A stretch of 33,211 nucleotides of DNA from RUG13409 sp045546135 (GTDB taxonomy: Bacteria > Bacillota > Clostridia > Peptostreptococcales > Anaerovoracaceae), in NCBI GenBank assembly GCA_045546135.1, contig JAZQCD010000007.1, positions 1 through 33,211 of the forward strand. The letters run 5' to 3'. How positions within the stretch are numbered: the stretch's first letter is position 1; each line of letters opens with the position of its first letter. The translations under genes were made by a program, and so were the position numbers. Below the pieces are notes generated by a model that saw nothing but the letters and a program-made list of their open reading frames with translations, had not been told where the DNA came from and ran no database searches. Shown here piece by piece: positions 7,981 to 15,164 of the stretch.

Positions 7981-8088
7981 CTTAAGGTTCATTTAAGGTA
8001 GTCAATGTATATTAAGGTCACAACAAATGATGAGTTGAAGGATCAAAAAATATTTATAAAAACATTAAACCTTAAGGTTCATTTAAGG
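7981..8088 (+). promoter_or_regulatory. Twin 18-bp TTAAGG operator boxes (OmpR/PmrA-like)
   Basis: CTTAAGGTTCATTTAAGG occurs identically at 7981-7998 and 8071-8088, 90 bases apart. Each box has two TTAAGG half-sites 11 bases apart, i.e. one helical turn, and another half-site lies at 8012-8017. The half-site arrangement (YTTAAG, 5 bases, YTTAAG) resembles the PmrA/BasR-type box bound by OmpR-family response regulators. The boxes lie in the divergent region between the kinase and the carbohydrate-binding lipoprotein. The local receiver protein (9522) has no DNA-binding domain, so the binding protein is unknown. Confidence 0.6.
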
Positions 8089-8172
8089 AAGGGCTGATAA
8101 ACTCACATCACAAAACAAAAACACTTAGTTAAAAACAGTTATTTCTATCTAGGTATAGAAAGCGAGGTAAAT

Positions 8173-9504
8173 ATGATGAAAAAGAAATTCTTAGCAAGCA
8201 TTCTGATCTTGGCAATGGCCCTCTCATTTGCAGCATGCGGAAGCGCAGACAATAGTTCTAAAGGCAGCCAGGAAAGCAGCACACAGATCAGCGAGAGCAC
8301 CGATACTCAGACTGAAACTACCGAAAATGCACTGGTCATCACAGACGAAGTAGAGACCACTGCAAATGTAACATCAAACGGAGCTATCGATGCTTCAGAC
8401 CTCTTCACAACAAGAGACCTGACACAGACTCCCGATGTATCAGAAGCAAAGTATTATGCACTCTCAGACGGTGAAGATATATCCATTACAGCAGCAGGCG
8501 TTTATGTATTCAGCGGAACGGCAAAAGAAGTAACGATCACCGTTGAAGCAGGAGATGATGACAAGGTACAGATAGTACTCAATGAGGCAAACATCACAAA
8601 CAGCGACTTCCCCTGCATCTATGTAAAGAGCGCAGATAAAGTATTCGTGACCACTATCAAGGGAACTACAAATACCCTGACAGTATCCGGCACATTCACA
8701 GCTGACGGAGATACGAATACAGATGCAGTCATATTTGCAAAGGATGACCTGGTATTAAACGGTCTAGGCACGCTTAACATAGAATCCTCTGACAACGGCA
8801 TTTCCGGAAAAGATGATCTTAAGATCACCGGAGGCACCATAGTAGTAAGCGCCAAGGACAGTGCAATCGAAGCCCACGACTCCATAGCCATTGCAGAGGG
8901 CAATATCACCATCACAGCTACAAATGACGGTCTTCATGCAGAATATGATGACGACAATACGGTCGGATACATCTATATCTGCGGAGGTACCCTCTCGATC
9001 AAGGCAGGGGATGACGGAATCCATGCAACCACCATCTGCCAGATCGACGGAGGAGATATCAGCATCAGCGCAGCTGAAGGCATCGAAGCCACATGGGTAC
9101 AGATCAATGGCGGTAATATAAGCATCACGGCCACAGATGACGGTATCAATGCAGCAAGAAAGTCCTACGCTGTCACAGTACAGTTTGAAATAAATGACGG
9201 CAATCTGACCATAAACATGGGTCAGGGAGATACAGATGCTATCGACTCCAACGGAAACCTCTACATAAACGGAGGCACTGTAAATATTACGGGACAAAGC
9301 CCCTTTGACTACGACGGAACAGCTCAATACAACGGCGGAACCATTATAGTCAACGGCACCCAGACAAACAGCATCACCAATCAGTTCATGGGCGGAGGCA
9401 TGGGAGGAATGGGCACCATGCCCGGAGGAAACCAGATGCCCGGGAATAGCGGAGGTTACGGCGGCGGTAATTACAGCGGAGGCTTCGGCGGTCCAAGACA
9501 TTAG
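8173..9504 (+). CDS. Carbohydrate-binding domain (DUF4353) lipoprotein with Gly/Met-rich tail
   Basis: 443 residues. A lipoprotein signal peptide ends in SFAAC (lipobox Cys22), followed by a Ser/Thr-rich linker (about 25-60). The body (about 90-385) has repeated beta-helix-like rungs with DNGISGKDDLKITGG, DDGIHATT and DDGINAA motifs, typical of the DUF4353 carbohydrate-binding-domain family. The last 45 residues are low complexity: GGGMGGMGTMPGG, then Gly/Tyr/Asn repeats ending GGPRH. The ribosome site is GAGGT before tandem ATGs (8173 or 8176). It leads the plus-strand cluster behind the two operator boxes. Members of this family are commonly encoded with VTC-domain, DUF4956 and CotH genes; the real ligand is unknown. 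Confidence 0.85.
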   Translation: MMKKKFLASILILAMALSFAACGSADNSSKGSQESSTQISESTDTQTETTENALVITDEVETTANVTSNGAIDASDLFTTRDLTQTPDVSEAKYYALSDGEDISITAAGVYVFSGTAKEVTITVEAGDDDKVQIVLNEANITNSDFPCIYVKSADKVFVTTIKGTTNTLTVSGTFTADGDTNTDAVIFAKDDLVLNGLGTLNIESSDNGISGKDDLKITGGTIVVSAKDSAIEAHDSIAIAEGNITITATNDGLHAEYDDDNTVGYIYICGGTLSIKAGDDGIHATTICQIDGGDISISAAEGIEATWVQINGGNISITATDDGINAARKSYAVTVQFEINDGNLTINMGQGDTDAIDSNGNLYINGGTVNITGQSPFDYDGTAQYNGGTIIVNGTQTNSITNQFMGGGMGGMGTMPGGNQMPGNSGGYGGGNYSGGFGGPRH

Positions 9505-9521
9505 AAAGGCAGGCACAGTAA

Positions 9522-9905
9522 ATGAAAATACTATTTGCAGCCCCTGACAGGGACCTGCTCAGAGCTTACAAAGAAATACTTACTGAGGATTTCGGAGAAA
9601 CACAAACGGCCTTTGACGGACCGCAAATGCTGACTCTCCTTGCAGAAGGAAACTACGACTTGGCAGTTCTTGATAAAGGACTGCCAAGAATAGAGAATAA
9701 ACTCCTTATAGACCATTTAAAATCTGAAGGAATACCTGTTTTATCACTTCTCGATTGCAGAGAAAAGAAAGAAGCAAAAGACAGTTTTAATGCCATATGT
9801 TATCCTTTTACTCCTTCAGAACTCGAAGAGTCTATAAAACTGATGACATCGAATACATATAGTACCCTAGCATCTGAAAGCAAGGCGGTGACCGAAAATG
9901 AATAA
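9522..9905 (+). CDS. Stand-alone degenerate receiver-domain protein
   Basis: 127 residues, essentially one receiver domain (about 1-113) and a short tail. The phospho-acceptor equivalent D51 (LAVLDKGLP) is kept, but the N-terminal acidic pair is reduced to APD (D9), the conserved Thr/Ser position is Leu (L77 in PVLSLLD) and the conserved Lys is Tyr (Y94 in CYPF). Phosphorylation chemistry is therefore probably impaired. No output domain is present. The gene starts 17 bases after the lipoprotein gene and its last 8 bases overlap the kinase-like gene start, implying co-translation. A protein-interaction role is more likely than classic phospho-switching. Confidence 0.8.
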   Translation: MKILFAAPDRDLLRAYKEILTEDFGETQTAFDGPQMLTLLAEGNYDLAVLDKGLPRIENKLLIDHLKSEGIPVLSLLDCREKKEAKDSFNAICYPFTPSELEESIKLMTSNTYSTLASESKAVTENE

Positions 9906-11289
9906 AGCTAAAAATAAACTCATACGTTATGCGGTAATAGTGGTCTTCATACTGCTGACAGTACTGGTTGGAGTCATAAATATAATCAATTTCACCATGG
10001 CAGCAAATGATGCGGATACCATCACCCTTGCTCTTGCAAACCAAAACGGCAGTTTTGAGGGCAATATGCAGGGAGGATTCGGCAACATGCCCCAAGACAT
10101 GCAAGATCCATTCAGCAATATGCCCGGAGATATGCAGAGTCCGGAAAACATGCAGGGACCCGGACAAATGGGCCCGGGATCCATGAATCCTGATGCGATG
10201 AATCAAAGCTTCATAACATTGACTCAGGGAAACGATCAAAGACCTCAAGGCGGGAATTATTATTTTGACGGTCAGCAGGGGCGCCGGGGACAGATGGGTC
10301 CCATGGGGCCGAGTTCTCCGGAAATGACAGAATCCATAAGGTACTTTACCTACGCCTTCGATAAGAGCGGAAACGCATTCAAAGTAGCTTACCAGATCTC
10401 AGCTGTCAGTGAAAATGACGCAGCGGAGTGGGCAAAAAGCCTTCTTTCAGGATCAACAGGCTGGACAAGAGGTACCTATAGATACAGAGTTTACACCAAG
10501 GACAATCTGACTTTTGTAACGGTAATAGATCAGGGAAGAGAGCTGCTTCCCAGCTACAGGATACTGATCATATCCGTAGTCGGAGAAATTGTAAGCATTG
10601 CAATACTCTATCTGTTCCTGCTGAGAGCCGGCAAAAAGCTCTTTGAACCTTTGGAAGCCGCAGACAGAAAACAAAAACAGTTTATTGAAGGCATGGAACA
10701 GAAATTCCAGGTACCCATGACAGTGATCAATGCAGATGTCGAACTGCTTGAAAGAAAAGGCGGGGTAAGCGATCAGACAAGTTCCATAAGAAGACAGGTA
10801 AAGACCATGAGCGGACTGCTTGCACACCTATCAGGATTTGCCCTCTTTGAATCTGAAGAGACAAAGGTAAAGGCCGACCTTTCAAGAATAGTGACAGAAG
10901 CTGTCGAAAATAAACCCGCAGCATACAAAGAAAAAAATATCGAAGTAGATGTGCAGATAGCTTCCGGAATAGAGATGGAAGCAAATGCCGAAGACCTTAA
11001 AGCAATGACTGAAGAGCTTCTTCTCAACGGTTCAAAATATGCCAAGAGCTTTTTGAAACTATCACTGAGTAAAACAGGCGAAAGGATAAAACTTCAGTTC
11101 GAAAATGATACGGACCTTGAAGACGGAGAATATGATCAGGTATTCGACAGATTCACATGCCTGTCTAATGCAGAAGAAGGAAGCCTTGGACTCGGTCTAT
11201 CCAATGTAAAAGAAATAGTACAAAAATACAGAGGACGAGCAAAGGCCTTTGTAAAAGATTCGGTCTTTACAGTGCAGATAGACCTGTAG
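9898..11289 (+). CDS. Histidine-kinase-like membrane protein lacking the phospho-acceptor His
   Basis: 463 residues. Membrane segments at about 10-32 and 221-243 enclose an extracellular region of about 190 residues, whose first part (51-143) is low complexity with 12 Met among Gly/Pro/Asn/Gln (GNMQGGFGNMPQDMQ and similar). The cytosolic part resembles HisKA/HATPase, but the H-box reads EQKFQVPMTVI, with Gln268 where the autophosphorylated His belongs. N377 of the N-box (ELLLNGSKYA) is present, the DxGxG box is replaced by ENDTDLED, and GLGLSNVKEIV is kept. ATP may be bound, but self-phosphorylation at this site is not possible. It pairs with the degenerate receiver encoded just upstream. Confidence 0.82.
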   Translation: MNKAKNKLIRYAVIVVFILLTVLVGVINIINFTMAANDADTITLALANQNGSFEGNMQGGFGNMPQDMQDPFSNMPGDMQSPENMQGPGQMGPGSMNPDAMNQSFITLTQGNDQRPQGGNYYFDGQQGRRGQMGPMGPSSPEMTESIRYFTYAFDKSGNAFKVAYQISAVSENDAAEWAKSLLSGSTGWTRGTYRYRVYTKDNLTFVTVIDQGRELLPSYRILIISVVGEIVSIAILYLFLLRAGKKLFEPLEAADRKQKQFIEGMEQKFQVPMTVINADVELLERKGGVSDQTSSIRRQVKTMSGLLAHLSGFALFESEETKVKADLSRIVTEAVENKPAAYKEKNIEVDVQIASGIEMEANAEDLKAMTEELLLNGSKYAKSFLKLSLSKTGERIKLQFENDTDLEDGEYDQVFDRFTCLSNAEEGSLGLGLSNVKEIVQKYRGRAKAFVKDSVFTVQIDL

Positions 11290-11334
11290 AGATATGAATA
11301 GGATATCAATAAATATGAAGGGAGGTGAGTAAAG

Positions 11335-12051
11335 ATGGAACAGACAGTAAATGACCCGGTAGTCGTAATGAAGCGTTATGAACTGAAATATCTGCTTAGT
11401 GCAGAGCAAACAGCGTTTCTTAAGGAACGGCTCAAAGGTCATATGGAAATAGATCAATTCGGTCTTACGTCTATAGCCTCCCTTTATTATGACACCCCCG
11501 ACTATAGGCTCATAAGGGCAAGTATCGAAAAACCGCCCTTTAAGGAAAAGATAAGGCTCAGGTCATACGGTCTCGCCACAGAGGATTCGCCTGTGTTCTT
11601 GGAGCTTAAGAGAAAAGCTTACGATATAGTTTACAAAAGGCGCGTACAGACCACCATTCCCCTTGTAAAAAAATTTTTTGAAGAAGATGGAGACATATGC
11701 GCAGGGGGCCAGATCAACAGCGAAATAACAACATTCAGAGATTACTATAGACCACTGGTACCGTCCTGCCTGATCATTTACGACAGGGAAGCATATTTCC
11801 AGCCTAATGGAGACCTAAGGCTCACCATCGATGCTGATCCAAGGTACAGGACTACAGATCTTACTCTTACAAAATCAATGGAGGGTATTTCTCTCCTTCC
11901 CGAGGGCTGGACCATACTGGAACTGAAAGTTCAGGACGCCATACCCCTCTGGCTTGCAGATATACTATCTACAGGAAAAATATATAAAAGCAGTTTTTCA
12001 AAATACGGCGAAGCTTACAAACAGCAGGTTCAGAAGCTCGCGATCAAGTAA
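11335..12051 (+). CDS. VTC-domain (polyphosphate polymerase-like) protein
   Basis: 238 residues with the start set by a strong GGGAGGTG site 7 bases before ATG. It is a single VTC domain, the tunnel fold of the yeast vacuolar transporter chaperone polyphosphate polymerase. MKRYELKYLLS near the N-terminus, KIRLRSYG, FLELKRKAYDIVYKRR, YDREAYF and LRLTIDADPRY are the recurring basic/acidic strand motifs, with ILELKVQ near the end. In bacteria this family is typically encoded next to DUF4956, as here (18 bases downstream). Polyphosphate or another phosphate-polymer activity is inferred from the fold; bacterial substrates remain poorly defined. Confidence 0.88.
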   Translation: MEQTVNDPVVVMKRYELKYLLSAEQTAFLKERLKGHMEIDQFGLTSIASLYYDTPDYRLIRASIEKPPFKEKIRLRSYGLATEDSPVFLELKRKAYDIVYKRRVQTTIPLVKKFFEEDGDICAGGQINSEITTFRDYYRPLVPSCLIIYDREAYFQPNGDLRLTIDADPRYRTTDLTLTKSMEGISLLPEGWTILELKVQDAIPLWLADILSTGKIYKSSFSKYGEAYKQQVQKLAIK

Positions 12052-12069
12052 AGAAAAGGAGAAATTAAA

Positions 12070-12741
12070 ATGTTTGATTCTATCTATTCTGCCATAGTTA
12101 CACCGGCACAGTTTTTCTTAATGGCAGGAGTCACCCTGCTCGCAGGTGTGATCTTTGCCTGGATCATGAGCTACTGCATCAGATCCACTAAAAGATTCTT
12201 CCTCGTAACATCGCTCATTCCTCTCATAGTTGCATCGGTAATCACCTTTGTAAACGGAAACATAGGTGCAGGAGTTGCAGTCGGAGGAGCCTTCGGGCTC
12301 ATTCGCTTCAGAAGTGCTCCGGGAAGCGCTGATGAAATAGCAGCTATCCTCATCTCCATGGGAGCAGGCATTGCCTTCGGAATGGGATACCTGACATACG
12401 GAGTCATCATCATGCTCTGCCTTGCAGTCGTATATCTGCTTCTTTCCAAGGTGCCCCTCTTTGAACACAGATCCATGGCAACCGATCAGTTACTTAGGAT
12501 CACGATCCCTGAAGCACTTGAATACAATGGCGTATTCGATGAGACCTTTGCACACTATCTTCTCAAAGTAGAAAATGCAGGAGTAAAGACCACCGGTATG
12601 GGAAGCATGTTCAGGCTCTCCTACAAGATCCAGATGAAGGATCCTTCTGAGGAAAAGGCATTTATCGATGAGCTTAGAACAAAGAACGGAAATCTTGAGA
12701 TCGCCATCCTTCCATATACAGAAAGTACAAATCAGCTTTAG
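12070..12741 (+). CDS. DUF4956 multi-pass membrane protein
   Basis: 223 residues with about four hydrophobic segments in the first 135 residues (for example SLIPLIVASVITFV and MGYLTYGVIIMLCLAVVYLLL) and a soluble C-terminal domain (about 140-223). The conserved loop GAAVGGAFGLIRFRS-like stretch (here GVAVGGAFGLIRFRSAPGSADEIA) is diagnostic of DUF4956. AAGGAG lies 9 bases before ATG. It follows the VTC gene by 18 bases, the standard pairing. A channel or polymer-translocation role for the VTC product is often suspected but is unproven. Confidence 0.87.
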   Translation: MFDSIYSAIVTPAQFFLMAGVTLLAGVIFAWIMSYCIRSTKRFFLVTSLIPLIVASVITFVNGNIGAGVAVGGAFGLIRFRSAPGSADEIAAILISMGAGIAFGMGYLTYGVIIMLCLAVVYLLLSKVPLFEHRSMATDQLLRITIPEALEYNGVFDETFAHYLLKVENAGVKTTGMGSMFRLSYKIQMKDPSEEKAFIDELRTKNGNLEIAILPYTESTNQL

Positions 12742-12770
12742 GATACTATATACAAGATATACTCAAAGGG

Positions 12771-12790
12771 GCGGCATATAGTTATGCCGC
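12771..12790 (+). terminator. Possible intrinsic terminator after DUF4956 gene
   Basis: GCGGCATA and TATGCCGC form an 8-bp stem with loop TAGT, flanked by AAG and CTTCTT. The T-run after it is short, so termination may be partial and allow read-through into the next gene at 12838. Confidence 0.55.
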
Positions 12791-12837
12791 TTCTTAAGTA
12801 TATGAAGTATAATAAGCAAAGAAAGGAGACCTGCTCC

Positions 12838-13674
12838 ATGAAAAATAATAAACTAAAGATCGCCTTGAGTGTCTTACTTGCATCCATATTGATTCTCGGC
12901 TTTGGTGCATGTTCTTCAGGAGGAAATAAAGAATTGGAAGTATATTTCTTTCAGGCAGGCAAAGCAGATGCAATGCTGCTGACGACAGAAAACCACACTG
13001 TCCTTATAGACTGCGGCCTAAAAGGTTTTGGATCTACTATTCTTGACTATTTAGAAGATAAAGGGATAGAAAAGATCGATACGATCATCATTACTCACTT
13101 TGATAAGGACCATGTGGGAGGAGCAGCAAAGGTAATAAACAACATCGAGGTGGGAGAGGTACTTCAAAGCAACTGCCCAAAGGACAGTGACGAATACGAT
13201 AACTATATCAATGCACTTGCAGCTGCAGGACTTGATGCAAAAACTGTAACAAGAGAAATTCAATTTACATACGACGGCATCACCTTTAATGTAAACCCTC
13301 CGGCATCTGACGATTATGATGAAGATGAAAGCAACAATTCATCTTTGATAGTGACTGTAACTTGCGGTAAAAATACCCTTCTGTTCATGGGTGATGCACA
13401 AACAGAAAGACTTAAAGAATATTTAGCCGGAAAAACTGCAGACTGCGATATCATCAAGATACCCCATCACGGAGGAGAAGATGAGCTCATGGATGAGCTC
13501 ATAGAAAGAACAAGCCCTGATTATGCGGTCATTACTTGTTCAGATGATGAACCTGATACAAGCGATACAGAAAATATACTTAGTGATGCTTCGGTCACAT
13601 CATTTAAAACTTCAATCGCTCCGGTGTATGTCAAATGCACTGAAAACAGCCTGAGCATTGAATATGTATATTAA
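12838..13674 (+). CDS. ComEC-like metallo-beta-lactamase-fold lipoprotein
   Basis: 278 residues from ATG 12838, chosen because GAAAGGAG precedes it by 9 bases and a clean lipoprotein signal follows (lipobox Cys25 in GFGACSSGG). The mature part is a metallo-beta-lactamase fold of the ComEC C-terminal type: VYFFQAGKADAMLL, LIDCG (D58), THFDKDHVGG (H87, D91, H92), LLFMGDA and IPHHGGED supply the usual metal ligands. It is therefore a probable extracellular phosphodiesterase or nuclease-like hydrolase. It lacks the ComEC membrane channel. It lies 96 bases after DUF4956, beyond a weak hairpin, so membership of that operon is uncertain. Confidence 0.85.
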   Translation: MKNNKLKIALSVLLASILILGFGACSSGGNKELEVYFFQAGKADAMLLTTENHTVLIDCGLKGFGSTILDYLEDKGIEKIDTIIITHFDKDHVGGAAKVINNIEVGEVLQSNCPKDSDEYDNYINALAAAGLDAKTVTREIQFTYDGITFNVNPPASDDYDEDESNNSSLIVTVTCGKNTLLFMGDAQTERLKEYLAGKTADCDIIKIPHHGGEDELMDELIERTSPDYAVITCSDDEPDTSDTENILSDASVTSFKTSIAPVYVKCTENSLSIEYVY

Positions 13675-13696
13675 TCGAATATGTACATTATAGCAA

Positions 13697-13725
13697 AGCC
13701 CATGATCAACTTAAGATCATGGGCT
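13697..13725 (+). terminator. Intrinsic terminator, probably bidirectional
   Basis: Perfect 11-bp stem AGCCCATGATC / GATCATGGGCT with a 7-base loop, followed on plus by ATTTCATC and on minus by TTTGCTATAA. It separates the convergent genes ending at 13674 (plus) and 13808 (minus). The 80 bases between it and 13808 contain nothing else recognised. Confidence 0.8.
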
Positions 13726-13807
13726 ATTTCATCACTATGAATGGCAATAAACAAGTTACCTCTACGCACAGTATAGTCAACATATGATTTTGAAAATAGA
13801 ATGCTGA

Positions 13808-15142
13808 TCACTCATCAACAAGGTAAGTAGCCTGGGTGCGCTCGTTCCTGTTGGAGGCAATGATACCTCCTGCAAGGGCTGCTCTTGAAAAGCAGCCTGC
13901 GAATCTTCCGTTATATGAGAAGAGCCCTGCCATATCGATGTACTTATGCCATTTGCCGTCTCCGAATGCAAAGTCTATATTGTCAGCCTCGTGCTGCCTG
14001 CAGTACTCCTGGCATATATATCCCTTTCCGTAAACGAAAGCAGCATGCTCCTCCCATTCCTGCTGACTTAGCTCTACGCCTGCAAAAACGCCCTTTGAAG
14101 CGTAGGAATCTTCAGGTTTGAGAATATATCTGTCCTTATCCTTAAGGACTTTGGAAAGGCCTATATGACCCTCATCAAAGGGTAGCGTAAAAGGCACATG
14201 CGCTTCCACAAAAGCATTCTCTTCATCCGTAAGGATAGCCTTAGTCTCAGGAAGTCTTAAGACATGGAAGAACATTTTGTGATGAGCTACCTGGGTGCAG
14301 AACGATCCTGCAAGGAATACTGCCTTGTTTTTCACTGCATCTATGAGATCCCTCGAGCCTTCAAGGTCACTAAGAACATCTGTAGTGACTGCCCTTCTGT
14401 ATATAGCATCTACTACATGGCCGGAGGGCGAAAAGAGCTTTCCGTCCCTAAACTTAAGCTCTCTTATGTCGCAGATCTCGCAGTTTACGCCCGCCTTTTG
14501 AAAATGCCTTTCAAATTCTTCGAATTCTCTTAATGTCCCCTTCTCTATAAAATCCACTATGGCTACATTAGGTCTTTCTACTGCATTCTCAAAACCTTTA
14601 TACATATCAAGGAATGTCTCTACCCAGGAATCGAAGAGTTCGAAGGTCTTAAAAGAATACTTCCTTCTCATTTCCTGCTGCGCAGGGTTATGTATCATCA
14701 TGTCATCCTGGAGCCTGTCTTCATTCATTCCGCTGCTGCCGTCCGTATTGATCTCGCAGAATTTGAAATCGCCCGTTTCCTCCTGATAGAATATGTCGAA
14801 TCTTGCGATCGGAAGGAGATCCGCATAGCCTGGATCTATGAGTATGAGTTCTTCTGCTTCTTTTGAAAACTTAAAGAGCTTCCTGTACTCCTCATTCCTT
14901 CTGTATTCGTTTATGACCTTAACACAGATGCTGTGAGTAGTCCTGACTATATCTTCAAATTGAGAAATCATTTCTCTTGAATACATACGAGGGATCTGAA
15001 GGGTCTTGGAAAAGAAATCATCATGGAAAAATAGATCCGATCTTTCCATGTTGTCCTTTAGCGCTAAGGCGCCCTTTTTGTTCTTTTCAAGATCTTTATT
15101 TATGAGCTCTATATATTCGTCTCTTACAGCTTTTATATCCAT
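13808..15142 (-). CDS. ATP-grasp ligase, glutathionylspermidine synthase-like
   Basis: 444 residues from ATG 15142 (MDIKAVRDEY), preceded by AAGAGG about 10 bases upstream; longer in-frame starts would overlap the upstream gene. ATP-grasp features: RFDIFYQEETGDFKFCEINTD with SSGMNE (acidic metal/substrate loop, as in glutathionylspermidine synthase-type enzymes), RYILKPEDSYASKGVFAG (ATP-binding loop), YICQEYC and a C-terminal GLFSYNGRFAG with YLVDE. Such enzymes form an amide or peptide bond using ATP via an acyl-phosphate. It lies 22 bases after a glutamate-cysteine ligase gene, so it may extend gamma-glutamylcysteine or a related dipeptide. The acceptor amine cannot be read from sequence. 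Confidence 0.78.
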   Translation of the reverse strand: MDIKAVRDEYIELINKDLEKNKKGALALKDNMERSDLFFHDDFFSKTLQIPRMYSREMISQFEDIVRTTHSICVKVINEYRRNEEYRKLFKFSKEAEELILIDPGYADLLPIARFDIFYQEETGDFKFCEINTDGSSGMNEDRLQDDMMIHNPAQQEMRRKYSFKTFELFDSWVETFLDMYKGFENAVERPNVAIVDFIEKGTLREFEEFERHFQKAGVNCEICDIRELKFRDGKLFSPSGHVVDAIYRRAVTTDVLSDLEGSRDLIDAVKNKAVFLAGSFCTQVAHHKMFFHVLRLPETKAILTDEENAFVEAHVPFTLPFDEGHIGLSKVLKDKDRYILKPEDSYASKGVFAGVELSQQEWEEHAAFVYGKGYICQEYCRQHEADNIDFAFGDGKWHKYIDMAGLFSYNGRFAGCFSRAALAGGIIASNRNERTQATYLVDE

Positions 15143-15164
15143 TGATATCATGCCTCTTGAACAT

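Noticed and set aside
8619..9516. Open frames antisense to the carbohydrate-binding lipoprotein
   Set aside because: They arise from the repetitive codon pattern of the beta-helix gene; they have no recognisable motifs or ribosome sites.
10048..10320. Collagen-like domain in the kinase-like protein
   Set aside because: Gly is frequent but there is no regular Gly-X-Y periodicity; it is Met/Pro/Gly low complexity instead.
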